Shown: positions 1-5,205 of the stretch, in pieces
Layout of the letters: the number at the start of each line of letters is the position of its first letter
How positions within the stretch are numbered: the stretch's first letter is position 1
DNA from: Chloroflexota bacterium
GTDB lineage: Bacteria; Chloroflexota; Limnocylindria; Limnocylindrales; CSP1-4
Length of the DNA: 5,400 bases
NCBI GenBank assembly: GCA_021777365.1
Contig: JAJYDP010000382.1
Span: forward strand, 1-5,400
Direction of reading: 5' to 3'
Position numbers and translations under genes: made by a program
The notes under the pieces: model-generated
What the model saw: the letters and a program-made list of their open reading frames with translations, nothing else
Told to the model about the DNA's origin: nothing
Database searches by the model: none

Positions 1-31
1 TCTAGGTTCCCGCTCCGGCGGGTCGGGGCCT

Positions 32-145
32 GGGCTCTGGCCCGGGCCCGGGTCCGTGTTCGGCTCTGGCCCGGGCTCTGGTCCGGGCCGGGTCCGGGTT
101 CGGGCTCTGGCCCGGGCCCGGGTCCGTGTTCGGCTCTGGCCCGGG
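32..145. repeat. GC-rich direct repeat, 70-bp offset
   Basis: A 44-bp segment at 32-75 recurs without mismatch at 102-145. Each copy starts GGGCTCTGGCCCGGG and carries GGGTCCGTGTTC in the middle. The stretch between the copies is built from the same words (GGCTCTGG, GGGTCCGGG), so the block is a degenerate tandem array of short units with a longer 70-bp period on top. Read on the minus strand it gives a Gly-Pro-Glu-Pro-rich peptide, but with no sign that it is translated. The array may continue to the left of the window. Confidence 0.85.
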
Positions 146-260
146 TCCGCGCGCGGCCTGGCGTCCCGGACGGCCACGGATCGGGTTCGCGGGCCTCACG
201 GCGGGCGCAGGCGATCACTCCCTGCCCAGGTCCGCGGCGGCGCTCGACGCGCGGCCGACG

Positions 261-279
261 GTGGCTGCATACCAGCCAC
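261..279. repeat. 7-bp inverted repeat
   Basis: GTGGCTG (261-267) and CAGCCAC (273-279) are perfect reverse complements around a 5-base loop, CATAC. The stem is short. No T-run or neighbouring gene identifies its role. Confidence 0.45.
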
Positions 280-310
280 GGTGGTGTTCCGCATGTCGGG
301 GTTGTCGTCC

Positions 311-334
311 GCAGGGCTCGAACGAGCCCGCTGC
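311..334. repeat. Strong hairpin GCAG-GGCTCG / CGAGCC-CTGC
   Basis: GGGCTCG (314-320) and CGAGCCC (323-329) are perfect complements around the dinucleotide AA, in practice a GAAC tetraloop. The stem can extend with GCAG (311-314) pairing to CTGC (331-334) if CG (329-330) bulges. It is one of the strongest hairpins in the window. It has no following T-run on either strand, so calling it an intrinsic terminator would be guesswork. The central GGCTCGAACGAGCC recalls a tRNA T-arm, but no tRNA surrounds it. Confidence 0.5.
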
Positions 335-414
335 CGTCCGGGGATCGGATCGTGGAACGTGGGCGGCGGCGAATCCTGGGTGGAGTGCGCCGTCCTCCCG
401 GTGCGCGCGTGGCG

Positions 415-434
415 TACCACCACGTGCGGTGGTA
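415..434. repeat. Inverted repeat TACCACC / GGTGGTA
   Basis: TACCACC (415-421) and GGTGGTA (428-434) are perfect complements with a 6-base loop. The site shares its ACCACC/GGTGGT arms with the next inverted repeat at 462-487. It could be a protein-binding palindrome or part of a 3' structure. No gene start lies close on the plus strand. Confidence 0.5.
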
Positions 435-461
435 GACGACCCGCAGATCGCCGCTTCGGGC

Positions 462-487
462 GGATAGCACCACCCTGGGTGGTATCC
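462..487 (-). terminator. Hairpin 39 bp past the acyltransferase stop, possible terminator
   Basis: ACCACCC (469-475) pairs with GGGTGGT (477-483) around a single central T. The outer arms GGAT (462-465) and ATCC (484-487) can also pair, leaving a bulge at 466-468. The hairpin lies just beyond the stop codon of the minus-strand acyltransferase gene, where a terminator is expected. Read in that direction there is no U-tract after the stem, so classical intrinsic termination is not supported. It could also be an mRNA 3'-end stabiliser or an operator. Confidence 0.35.
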
Positions 488-525
488 GAACGTCCGCTGC
501 GCTCGGGCTTGCGCTCCGCCGGACG

Positions 526-1416
526 CTACGCGAAGCGGCCCCGGTAGCGCCCGGGCAGGAGTGCCGCGATCCGGCGCATCAGGTCGTCGCTGGCGGCGTC
601 CAGCGCGGCGTGCCGGGTGCCGCCCGCGCCTGTGGCCCCGGTCGCCATCCGGTACGGCTCGCCGAAGCGGATGTGCACGACCTTGCCGGGGCGCGGCAGC
701 AGCTTGCCGATCGGCCAGAGCTCCTCCGTGCCCCACAGTGCTGCCGGGAGCACCTCCGCGCCGCTGCGGACCGCAAGGAGCGCGACTCCCGGCTTGGGCT
801 CGCCCAGGATCCCGGTTCGGCTCCGCGTGCCCTCGGGCGCGAGGCCGAGCCAGTCGCCCCCCGCCAGCACGTCGGTCGCCATCCGGTAGGCCTCGCGGTC
901 CGGTCGGCCGCGACGCACCGCGAACCCGCCGTAGTCGCGCAGCAGCGTGCCGAAGACCGGGATCGCGACGGCCTCCGCCTTGGCCATGTGCCGTACGCGG
1001 CGCCCGGTGGCCTCGTGGATCGCGATGGCGAGCAGGATCGGGTCGGCCCAGGAGAGGTGGTTCGTGGCAAGGATCACGCCCGGGCGGTCGGGCAGGTCTT
1101 CGGCCCCCTCAACGACGAGCCGGACACGCAGGATCGACATGAGGACGCGGACGGCCCCGTTCACGAGCCGGAACGTGATCGTCACCGGAGGAGGTGTGCC
1201 GGGCGGCGGTCCCGTGCGAACGCCGGCGGCCGGCACCGCGCCTGCCGAACCTGCCACGCCCGCGCCCGCGTCGGCAGCCCCCGCAGAACCCACGCCCGCC
1301 GGCACCGCGTCGGCCGAACCTGCCGCGCCCGCGTCCGCGGCGTCGGGCGCCGGCTCCGGTTCGATCCGAACCGCCGGCGACCCCCCGGTGCCCGGCGTCC
1401 CGGGAGAGACGCTCAT
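526..1416 (-). CDS. plsC: PlsC-family 1-acylglycerol-3-phosphate acyltransferase
   Basis: The 296-residue product belongs to the LPLAT/PlsC family, which transfers an acyl chain to lysophosphatidic acid or a similar lysolipid at the membrane. The family's H-X4-D catalytic motif is NHLSWAD with His120 and Asp125. The phosphate-binding motif is EGTRSR from Glu195. Between them GGFAVRR matches the block II arginine region, and VLPAALWG fits block IV. Residues 1-77 are an unusual Ala/Gly/Pro-rich, low-complexity extension; the conserved domain begins near VTITFRLVNG at residue 78. The ATG overlaps the stop of the upstream reductase (ATGA, 1413-1416), which argues for translational coupling. A GGGAGG lies directly against this ATG, too close for ideal initiation, so a start further inside the linker is possible. 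The family is clear; the exact acyl acceptor is not. Confidence 0.88.
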   Translation of the reverse strand: MSVSPGTPGTGGSPAVRIEPEPAPDAADAGAAGSADAVPAGVGSAGAADAGAGVAGSAGAVPAAGVRTGPPPGTPPPVTITFRLVNGAVRVLMSILRVRLVVEGAEDLPDRPGVILATNHLSWADPILLAIAIHEATGRRVRHMAKAEAVAIPVFGTLLRDYGGFAVRRGRPDREAYRMATDVLAGGDWLGLAPEGTRSRTGILGEPKPGVALLAVRSGAEVLPAALWGTEELWPIGKLLPRPGKVVHIRFGEPYRMATGATGAGGTRHAALDAASDDLMRRIAALLPGRYRGRFA

Positions 1417-2249
1417 CCTCCCGCCTGCTTGCTGCCCATCAGCTCGCCGCCGTCCACGCCGATCGTGTTGCCCGTCATCCAGAAGAGGCGGGACGACGAG
1501 AGCGCGACGATCGCCTCGGCCACGTCCTCGGGCGTGGTGAGCCGGCCGCCGGGGTTCCGTTCGCGCGCGTAGTCGAACAGCTCCTCGTGGCCCGGGATCG
1601 CGCGGGACGCGCGGGTGTCGGCCACCCCCGCCCGGATCGCGTTCACCGTGATCTGGAACGGGCTGAGCTCGAGGGCGAGCTGGCGGCAGTGCGATTCCAG
1701 GGCCGCCTTCGCCGCGCTCACCGGGCCGTACGTCGGCACGACCTTCACCGCGCCCTCGCTCGTCATCGCGAAGAGGCGGCTGCCCGGCCCGAACAGGCCG
1801 GCGTGAAACAGGTCGCGCACCCAGTAGACCATCGAATGCGCCATGACGTCGGCGGTCATCTCCAGCTGGCGCTGCGAGACCTCCTTGCGCCGCGGATCCG
1901 TCGAGATGTAGGAAAGGGTGACCCCGAACGCGAGCGAGTGCAGGAAGACGGCGATGTACGGGTCCGCACCGGCCCCCCTGCGTTCCGCGAACCGCCGCGA
2001 GATGTCCTCCACGACCGCGTGGCGCTTCTCCTCGTCGGCGGCGTTGACGTTGTGGAACACGACCTGGACGCCCGTCTCCTCGATCGTCCGGCGAACCTCG
2101 TCCGCGGCCGCGATGCTGCCGCGGAGGTCCAGGTGCACGCCGACGATCGAGCAACCGTCGCGGGCGAGCGCGATCGCGGTGGCCGCACCGAAGCCGCTGC
2201 TCGCCCCCAGCACCAGCGCCCAGCGCTCGCGTCGGTCGTTGTCGGTCAT
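1413..2249 (-). CDS. SDR-fold reductase, divergent FabI/FabL-like enoyl-ACP reductase
   Basis: The 278-residue product is a Rossmann-fold short-chain dehydrogenase/reductase. The nucleotide-binding turn is GASSGFG (residues 15-21) and the C-terminus ends in the usual GVDGG. The active site is the informative part: Tyr174 and Lys181 are separated by six residues (YGPVSAAK). That is the Y-X6-K spacing of enoyl-ACP reductases FabI and FabL, not the Y-X3-K of classical SDRs. FLHSLAFG (residues 102-109) resembles the FabI segment VHSIGFA, and LELSPFQITVNAI followed by the EELFDYAR region resembles FabL. The second FabI tyrosine, ten residues before the catalytic one, is Ser164 here, as I recall for FabL. 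The likely role is NAD(P)H-dependent reduction of an enoyl thioester in fatty-acid synthesis, which fits the coupled acyltransferase. The start is chosen at the ATG preceded by GGAGGG; the frame stays open upstream but looks non-coding. A related SDR acting on another substrate cannot be excluded. Confidence 0.85.
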   Translation of the reverse strand: MTDNDRRERWALVLGASSGFGAATAIALARDGCSIVGVHLDLRGSIAAADEVRRTIEETGVQVVFHNVNAADEEKRHAVVEDISRRFAERRGAGADPYIAVFLHSLAFGVTLSYISTDPRRKEVSQRQLEMTADVMAHSMVYWVRDLFHAGLFGPGSRLFAMTSEGAVKVVPTYGPVSAAKAALESHCRQLALELSPFQITVNAIRAGVADTRASRAIPGHEELFDYARERNPGGRLTTPEDVAEAIVALSSSRLFWMTGNTIGVDGGELMGSKQAGG

Positions 2250-2253
2250 CCTT

Positions 2254-2259
2254 CCCTCC
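2254..2259 (-). promoter_or_regulatory. Ribosome binding site of the reductase gene
   Basis: On the minus strand GGAGGG stands four bases before the ATG at 2249. This fixes the reductase start and rules against the upstream in-frame starts, which would add an Arg-rich leader without family resemblance. Confidence 0.7.
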
Positions 2260-2282
2260 GTCTGGCGGCCCATCCGCGCCAG

Positions 2283-2288
2283 AGTGTA
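2283..2288 (-). promoter_or_regulatory. Possible -10 box for the reductase-acyltransferase operon
   Basis: Read on the minus strand, TACACT fits the TANNNT pattern of a -10 element. A start about seven bases downstream would give a leader of roughly 28 bases before the ATG. No good -35 hexamer is visible at 16-18 bases, so the call rests on one hexamer and its position in the 143-bp divergent gap. Confidence 0.3.
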
Positions 2289-2378
2289 GCCGCGACCCTC
2301 CGGGCGATGATTCCGCACCCCGGCGCCGGCACGACGCCGCCGCGGAGCTCGTTCCGCTCGCGATCGCCCGGCCCCGGA

Positions 2379-2384
2379 TACCAT
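2379..2384 (+). promoter_or_regulatory. Possible -10 box for a leaderless deacetylase mRNA
   Basis: TACCAT fits TANNNT and ends eight bases before the GTG start codon at 2393. Transcription would then begin at or next to the start codon, giving a leaderless message. This agrees with the absence of any Shine-Dalgarno sequence before that GTG. No convincing -35 element is seen. Confidence 0.25.
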
Positions 2385-2392
2385 GCACCACC

Positions 2393-3547
2393 GTGACCGC
2401 CCGACTGCCCAGGCTCCTGCGATTCGGCGCGTTGGTGGCCGCCTGCCTGGTGCTGGTCACCGGCCTCGGCGTGCTCGCCTCGCCGACCGTGAGGGAGTTC
2501 CTCTCCCCGGGTGCGGCGAGGACGGTGTCGGCGTCGCCGTCGGGCGGAGCCGCCGCGGCAGCCACGCCGTCGCGCCTCTCGTCCGCCGCAGGCGCCGCGG
2601 CCGCCGGGTCCGCGGCCGGCTCGCCTCTCGCTTCATCGCCGGCCGCGATCGCATCCGGGTCCGCCGCTGCTCCGACGCCGATCCCGCCGGGGACCGCGAC
2701 CGGGCAGATCATCCGCGTGACGACCGGGACCGTGCGGGCCGCGCCCGCGCCGGCATGCCCCGCCGCGCTGCCGGCGGCGACTCCGACCGCAACTTCGGCT
2801 GCGCTCCCGACCGCCACCCCGACCGCGAACCCGGTCGTGCGGGCGACGTGGCGCGACCCCGGTCTGGTCGAGCACGTCCCGGTCCTCATGTACCACCGCG
2901 TGGTTCCGCTCTCGCGCGCGGGTGACTCCCTGCGCAACCTCATCGTGTCGCCCCAGCTGTTCGCCGCGCAGATGGCCGCGCTCCACGCGGCGGGCTGGCA
3001 CGCCATCACGTTCCGCCAGCTCGCGGCCGACCTGGCAACGGGGATCTCGGAGCCACCGCGGACCGTGGTGATCACCTTCGACGACGGCTACAGCGACGGG
3101 TACACCTACGTCCTGCCGGTCTTCCGGCAGTACGGATTCGTCGGGACCTTCTTCGTGATCACCGACCGGATCGGGATCGGCGCGTTCTTCACCGGCCCCG
3201 AGCTGTGCGCGCTGAGCCGTGCCGGCGACGAGATCGCGAACCACACCGTCCACCACGTCGGGCTCGGGACCGTGCCTCCGGCCACGGCGCAGGCGGAGAT
3301 CGTCGATGCGGGCCGGACGATCCGGCAATGGACCGGGGTCACGCCGGTGACGCTCGCGTATCCGTACGGGAGCTGGAGCCCGGCCGTGTTCCCGCTCCTC
3401 GCCCAGGACGGCTACGGGCTGGCCGCCACCACGGTGTACGGGGCCGTCGAGGCCTACGCCGGGCGCTACACCGTGCCGCGCATCCGGGTCGGCCCCGGGA
3501 TCTCGCCGGCCGGCCTCCTGGCAGCGCTCAGCCCGTACGCCGGCTAG
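2393..3547 (+). CDS. Membrane-anchored polysaccharide deacetylase (NodB/CE4 domain)
   Basis: The 384-residue product is a carbohydrate esterase family 4 enzyme, which removes N- or O-acetyl groups from cell-wall or exopolysaccharide sugars using a divalent metal. Residues about 9-28 form one hydrophobic signal/anchor segment after a short Arg-containing start. Residues about 40-145 are an Ala/Ser/Thr/Pro-rich linker of low complexity. The catalytic domain starts near VPVLMYHRV (residue 162). Motif 1 is TFDDGY with Asp230 (expected base) and Asp231 (metal ligand). Motif 2 is HTVHH with His284 and His288 as metal ligands. Motif 3 is AYPYG (322-326). All core residues are present, so the enzyme should be active outside the membrane. 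The start is GTG without a visible ribosome binding site; an ATG ten bases upstream is out of frame. The gene diverges from the reductase operon. Poly-N-acetylglucosamine and peptidoglycan are both plausible substrates. Confidence 0.92.
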   Translation: MTARLPRLLRFGALVAACLVLVTGLGVLASPTVREFLSPGAARTVSASPSGGAAAAATPSRLSSAAGAAAAGSAAGSPLASSPAAIASGSAAAPTPIPPGTATGQIIRVTTGTVRAAPAPACPAALPAATPTATSAALPTATPTANPVVRATWRDPGLVEHVPVLMYHRVVPLSRAGDSLRNLIVSPQLFAAQMAALHAAGWHAITFRQLAADLATGISEPPRTVVITFDDGYSDGYTYVLPVFRQYGFVGTFFVITDRIGIGAFFTGPELCALSRAGDEIANHTVHHVGLGTVPPATAQAEIVDAGRTIRQWTGVTPVTLAYPYGSWSPAVFPLLAQDGYGLAATTVYGAVEAYAGRYTVPRIRVGPGISPAGLLAALSPYAG

Positions 3548-3603
3548 GCTCGGGATCTCGCCGGCCAGGCCCGGGCGCTCGTCGGCCAGGCCCGGGCGCT
3601 CGC
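3541..3603. repeat. Three 21-bp tandem units across the deacetylase stop codon
   Basis: Units at 3562-3582 and 3583-3603 (CGGCCAGGCCCGGGCGCTCG plus one variable base) are identical over 20 bases. The unit at 3541-3561 has the same layout with about five differences. One of these is T instead of C at its fifth base, which makes the TAG stop of the deacetylase. In addition, the 16-base CGGGATCTCGCCGGCC at 3551-3566 also occurs inside the gene at 3496-3511. The unit length is a multiple of three. Confidence 0.8.
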
Positions 3604-3678
3604 TCCGCCTCCTGCCCGACCGGCCCGCCTGCCACTGTCCACCCCCCCGCCACTCCGTCGAAACTCGCCGCGCGAATC

Positions 3679-3699
3679 TATGTCCACACTCTTGACAAA
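3679..3699. promoter_or_regulatory. Operator-like site O1 (imperfect palindrome)
   Basis: Left half TATGTCCAC (3679-3687), 3-base spacer ACT, right half CTTGACAAA (3691-3699). The halves match the perfect site O2 at seven and eight of nine positions, with the same 9-3-9 layout. The right half contains the TTGACA hexamer, so a protein bound here would cover a -35 element. The likely ligand is the ROK repressor encoded immediately downstream. Confidence 0.65.
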
Positions 3700-3720
3700 G
3701 CTCGTATGCTCTTGTTTGTC
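3692..3720 (+). promoter_or_regulatory. Candidate promoter of the ROK gene
   Basis: TTGACA (3692-3697) is a perfect -35 consensus. At 17 bases the expected -10 hexamer is TTTGTC (3715-3720), a poor match. The better hexamer TATGCT (3705-3710) lies only 7 bases from TTGACA. The -35 call is therefore reasonable but the -10 is unresolved. Either way the promoter would be embedded in the two operator-like palindromes. Confidence 0.4.
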
Positions 3721-3735
3721 CAGTTGCTGGACAAA
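3715..3735. promoter_or_regulatory. Operator-like site O2 (perfect palindrome)
   Basis: TTTGTCCAG (3715-3723) and CTGGACAAA (3727-3735) are exact reverse complements around the spacer TTG. The 21-bp size and its place 113 bp upstream of a ROK repressor gene are typical for an autoregulatory ROK operator. It lies 36 bp downstream of the matching site O1. It is markedly AT-richer than its surroundings. Confidence 0.75.
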
Positions 3736-3848
3736 GTCCGACGGGCGGTGAGGGCCGCCGCGGACGGGGTCCGGACCCGCGCGGTGGCAGGCACACGCAC
3801 CGCGGCGAGCGGGCCGGCGGACGAGGGAGAGGGGACGGCGCGATCCCG
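3736..3848 (+). other. Structured leader of the ROK gene
   Basis: The 113 bases between operator O2 and the GTG start contain the perfect 12-bp palindrome GGGTCCGGACCC (3767-3778). They also contain a hairpin CGCGGTG (3780-3786) / CACCGCG (3798-3804). A purine-rich stretch GAGGGAGAGGGGA (3823-3835) is the only Shine-Dalgarno-like sequence, but it lies about 14 bases from the start codon, longer than usual. No known riboswitch is recognised. Confidence 0.4.
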
Positions 3849-5108
3849 GTGGAGCGACCACCCAAGGCGACCCTGCGCGAGACACGCGAGCACAACGAGC
3901 AGCTCGTGCTGGCCACCATCTACGACGACGGCCCGGTCAGCCGGGCCGAGGTGGCACGCCGCACCGGCCTGACGCGGACGACCGTCTCGGACGTCGTCGA
4001 GCGGCTCCTCAACGGCGAGCTCGCGCGCGAGGTCGGGCGCGGCCCGTCGACCGGGGGCAAGGCCCCGATCCTGCTGCAGGTCCCCGACGATGCCCGGCTG
4101 CTGGTCGGCGTCGACCTCGGCGACGCGGTGTTCCGCGCCGCCACCGTCAACCTCCGCGGCGAGATCCTCCACCGCGTCGAGGTCCCCTCCGACGACACGG
4201 ACGGCCAGGCGGCCCTGGACCGGGCGCTCGACCTGCTGGATCGCCTCGTCTCGGTCCGGAGCGGGCGGATCGTGGGCATCGGCATCGGCGCGCCGGGCCT
4301 CATCGACACCACCGACGGCACCGTGGTGCAGGCGGTCAAGCGCGCCTGGCGCGACCTGCCGCTGGGAGCGATGGTGGGCGCGCGCTACGGCCTGCCCGTG
4401 TACGTCGCCAACGACAGCCAGGTCGCGGCGCTCGCCGAGCACGTCTTCGGCGTCGTGCGCAGCACCAACCTGATGGCGATCAAGGTCGGACTCGGGATCG
4501 GCGCCGGGCTGGTGCTCAACGGCGACCTGTTCCAGGGCGACGGGTTCGGCGCCGGCGAGATCGGGCACACCGTGGTCGAGCCGGACGGCGAGGTCTGCCG
4601 GTGCGGCAGCCGCGGGTGCCTGGAGACGGTCGCCAGCAGCCGCGCCGTCCTCGCGCGACTGGGGGCGATGCGAGGCGAGCCCGTGTCCCTCGAGGCCGCC
4701 GTGGACGCGTTCCGCCAGGGCGACCCGGACGTGCGCCGCGTGGTGCTGGACGCCGGAGCGCGCCTGGGCGCCGCGGTGTCCGGCCTGGTGGGGGCGCTCG
4801 ACGTCCACCGCATCGTGCTGGCCGGCACGATGGCCGCCTTCGGCGACCCGTGGCTGGAGGCCGTGCGCACGGCGATGCGGCGCGGAGCGCTGCCGGCGCT
4901 CTCACGCCAGGTCCGCCTGGAGCTGGGCGGCATCGACGACATCGTGATCCTCGGCGCATCCGCGCTGCTCATGACGCGCGAGCTCGGACTCAACCTCCGT
5001 CCGTCGCGCAGGCCAGCGCCGGTCATGTCGGGCCGAGCGAGCGAACGGGAGTGGGGGCAGGAGGAGACGCAGGGGTCGATCGACGCGGTGGTCATGCGCC
5101 CCGCCTGA
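3849..5108 (+). CDS. ROK-family transcriptional repressor (NagC/XylR type)
   Basis: The 419-residue product joins an N-terminal winged helix-turn-helix to a ROK sugar-kinase-like domain, the layout of NagC, Mlc and XylR. The helix-turn-helix is clear at residues 30-53 (VSRAEVARRTGLTRTTVSDV). The ROK domain starts near LLVGVDLG with Asp89. The ROK sugar-site motif is EIGH (237-240), and the zinc motif CRCGSRGCLE (250-259) carries Cys250, Cys252 and Cys257. Asp189 in VANDSQ matches the kinase catalytic Asp, but the ATP loop reads DLGDA instead of DLGGT, so it probably binds sugar without phosphorylating it. The last 35-40 residues after the domain are polar and unlike the family. The start is GTG, the only one that keeps the conserved TREHN segment before the helix-turn-helix. 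It probably represses itself through the upstream twin palindromes and controls the sugar transporter downstream. Confidence 0.93.
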   Translation: MERPPKATLRETREHNEQLVLATIYDDGPVSRAEVARRTGLTRTTVSDVVERLLNGELAREVGRGPSTGGKAPILLQVPDDARLLVGVDLGDAVFRAATVNLRGEILHRVEVPSDDTDGQAALDRALDLLDRLVSVRSGRIVGIGIGAPGLIDTTDGTVVQAVKRAWRDLPLGAMVGARYGLPVYVANDSQVAALAEHVFGVVRSTNLMAIKVGLGIGAGLVLNGDLFQGDGFGAGEIGHTVVEPDGEVCRCGSRGCLETVASSRAVLARLGAMRGEPVSLEAAVDAFRQGDPDVRRVVLDAGARLGAAVSGLVGALDVHRIVLAGTMAAFGDPWLEAVRTAMRRGALPALSRQVRLELGGIDDIVILGASALLMTRELGLNLRPSRRPAPVMSGRASEREWGQEETQGSIDAVVMRPA

Positions 5109-5205
5109 CGGGGCTCGGAACTGGCAGGCCGGGCAGTTCGAGGCTGCCGGCAGGGACGACACAGTCCGACAGGCACGATCTCGGCACATACGAGGAGAGG
5201 GTGGC
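5109..5205 (+). other. ROK-to-transporter intergenic gap
   Basis: These 97 bases hold an inverted repeat GAACTG (5118-5123) / CAGTTC (5134-5139) with a 10-base gap, followed by the perfect 10-bp palindrome CTGCCGGCAG (5144-5153). Neither resembles the TTTGTCCAG operator. They could be a weak terminator after the ROK gene or a binding site, but no T-run or clear promoter is visible. The gap ends in AGGAGAGG (5193-5200), a strong ribosome binding site five bases before the next GTG. Confidence 0.45.

Larger units (their letters stand above)
1..525. other. Gene-free region with repeats and hairpins
   Basis: I see no credible protein gene here. Open frames exist on both strands, but they are the long random frames expected in very GC-rich DNA: they are Arg/Pro/Gly-rich, resemble no family I know, and have no ribosome binding site. 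The first 150 bases are low-complexity runs of CTCTGGCCCGGG and GGGTCC. Bases 261-487 hold four separate short inverted repeats, listed individually. The region lies downstream of the minus-strand acyltransferase gene, so part of it may be that operon's 3' end. What lies to the left of the window is unknown. Confidence 0.6.

Noticed and set aside
32..145. CRISPR array
   Set aside because: There are only two long copies, the intervening sequence is made of the same words as the repeat, and no cas gene is present.
311..334. tRNA T-arm-like sequence GGGCTCGAACGAGCCC
   Set aside because: No acceptor, D-arm or anticodon arm can be placed around it. It is better described as a simple hairpin.
2383..2925. 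ATG at 2383 as an alternative start in front of the deacetylase
   Set aside because: It is in another frame and its product is Arg-rich without a domain; the GTG at 2393 opens the frame with signal/anchor and CE4 motifs.
1417..3075. A very long minus-strand open frame continuing upstream of the acyltransferase in the same frame
   Set aside because: It runs opposite or out of frame to the reductase and deacetylase genes, which have clear family motifs. Its translation is Arg/Ala/Gly-rich with no domain. Long chance frames are common at this GC content; only the part from 1416 down to 526 is real.
3692..3710. TTGACA with TATGCT as a complete promoter
   Set aside because: The two hexamers are only 7 bases apart, too close for sigma-70 type recognition; only the -35 element is kept as a candidate.
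2633..3919. Long minus-strand open frame opposite the deacetylase
   Set aside because: It is antisense to the conserved NodB domain, has no recognisable motif and no ribosome binding site.
3678..4808. Long minus-strand open frame opposite the ROK gene
   Set aside because: It mirrors the ROK coding frame; its His/Asp/Ala-rich translation is a typical antisense shadow, and the plus-strand protein has all family motifs.
5109..5205. A third ROK operator before the transporter gene
   Set aside because: The palindromes there (GAACTG/CAGTTC and CTGCCGGCAG) do not match the TTTGTCCAG half-site.
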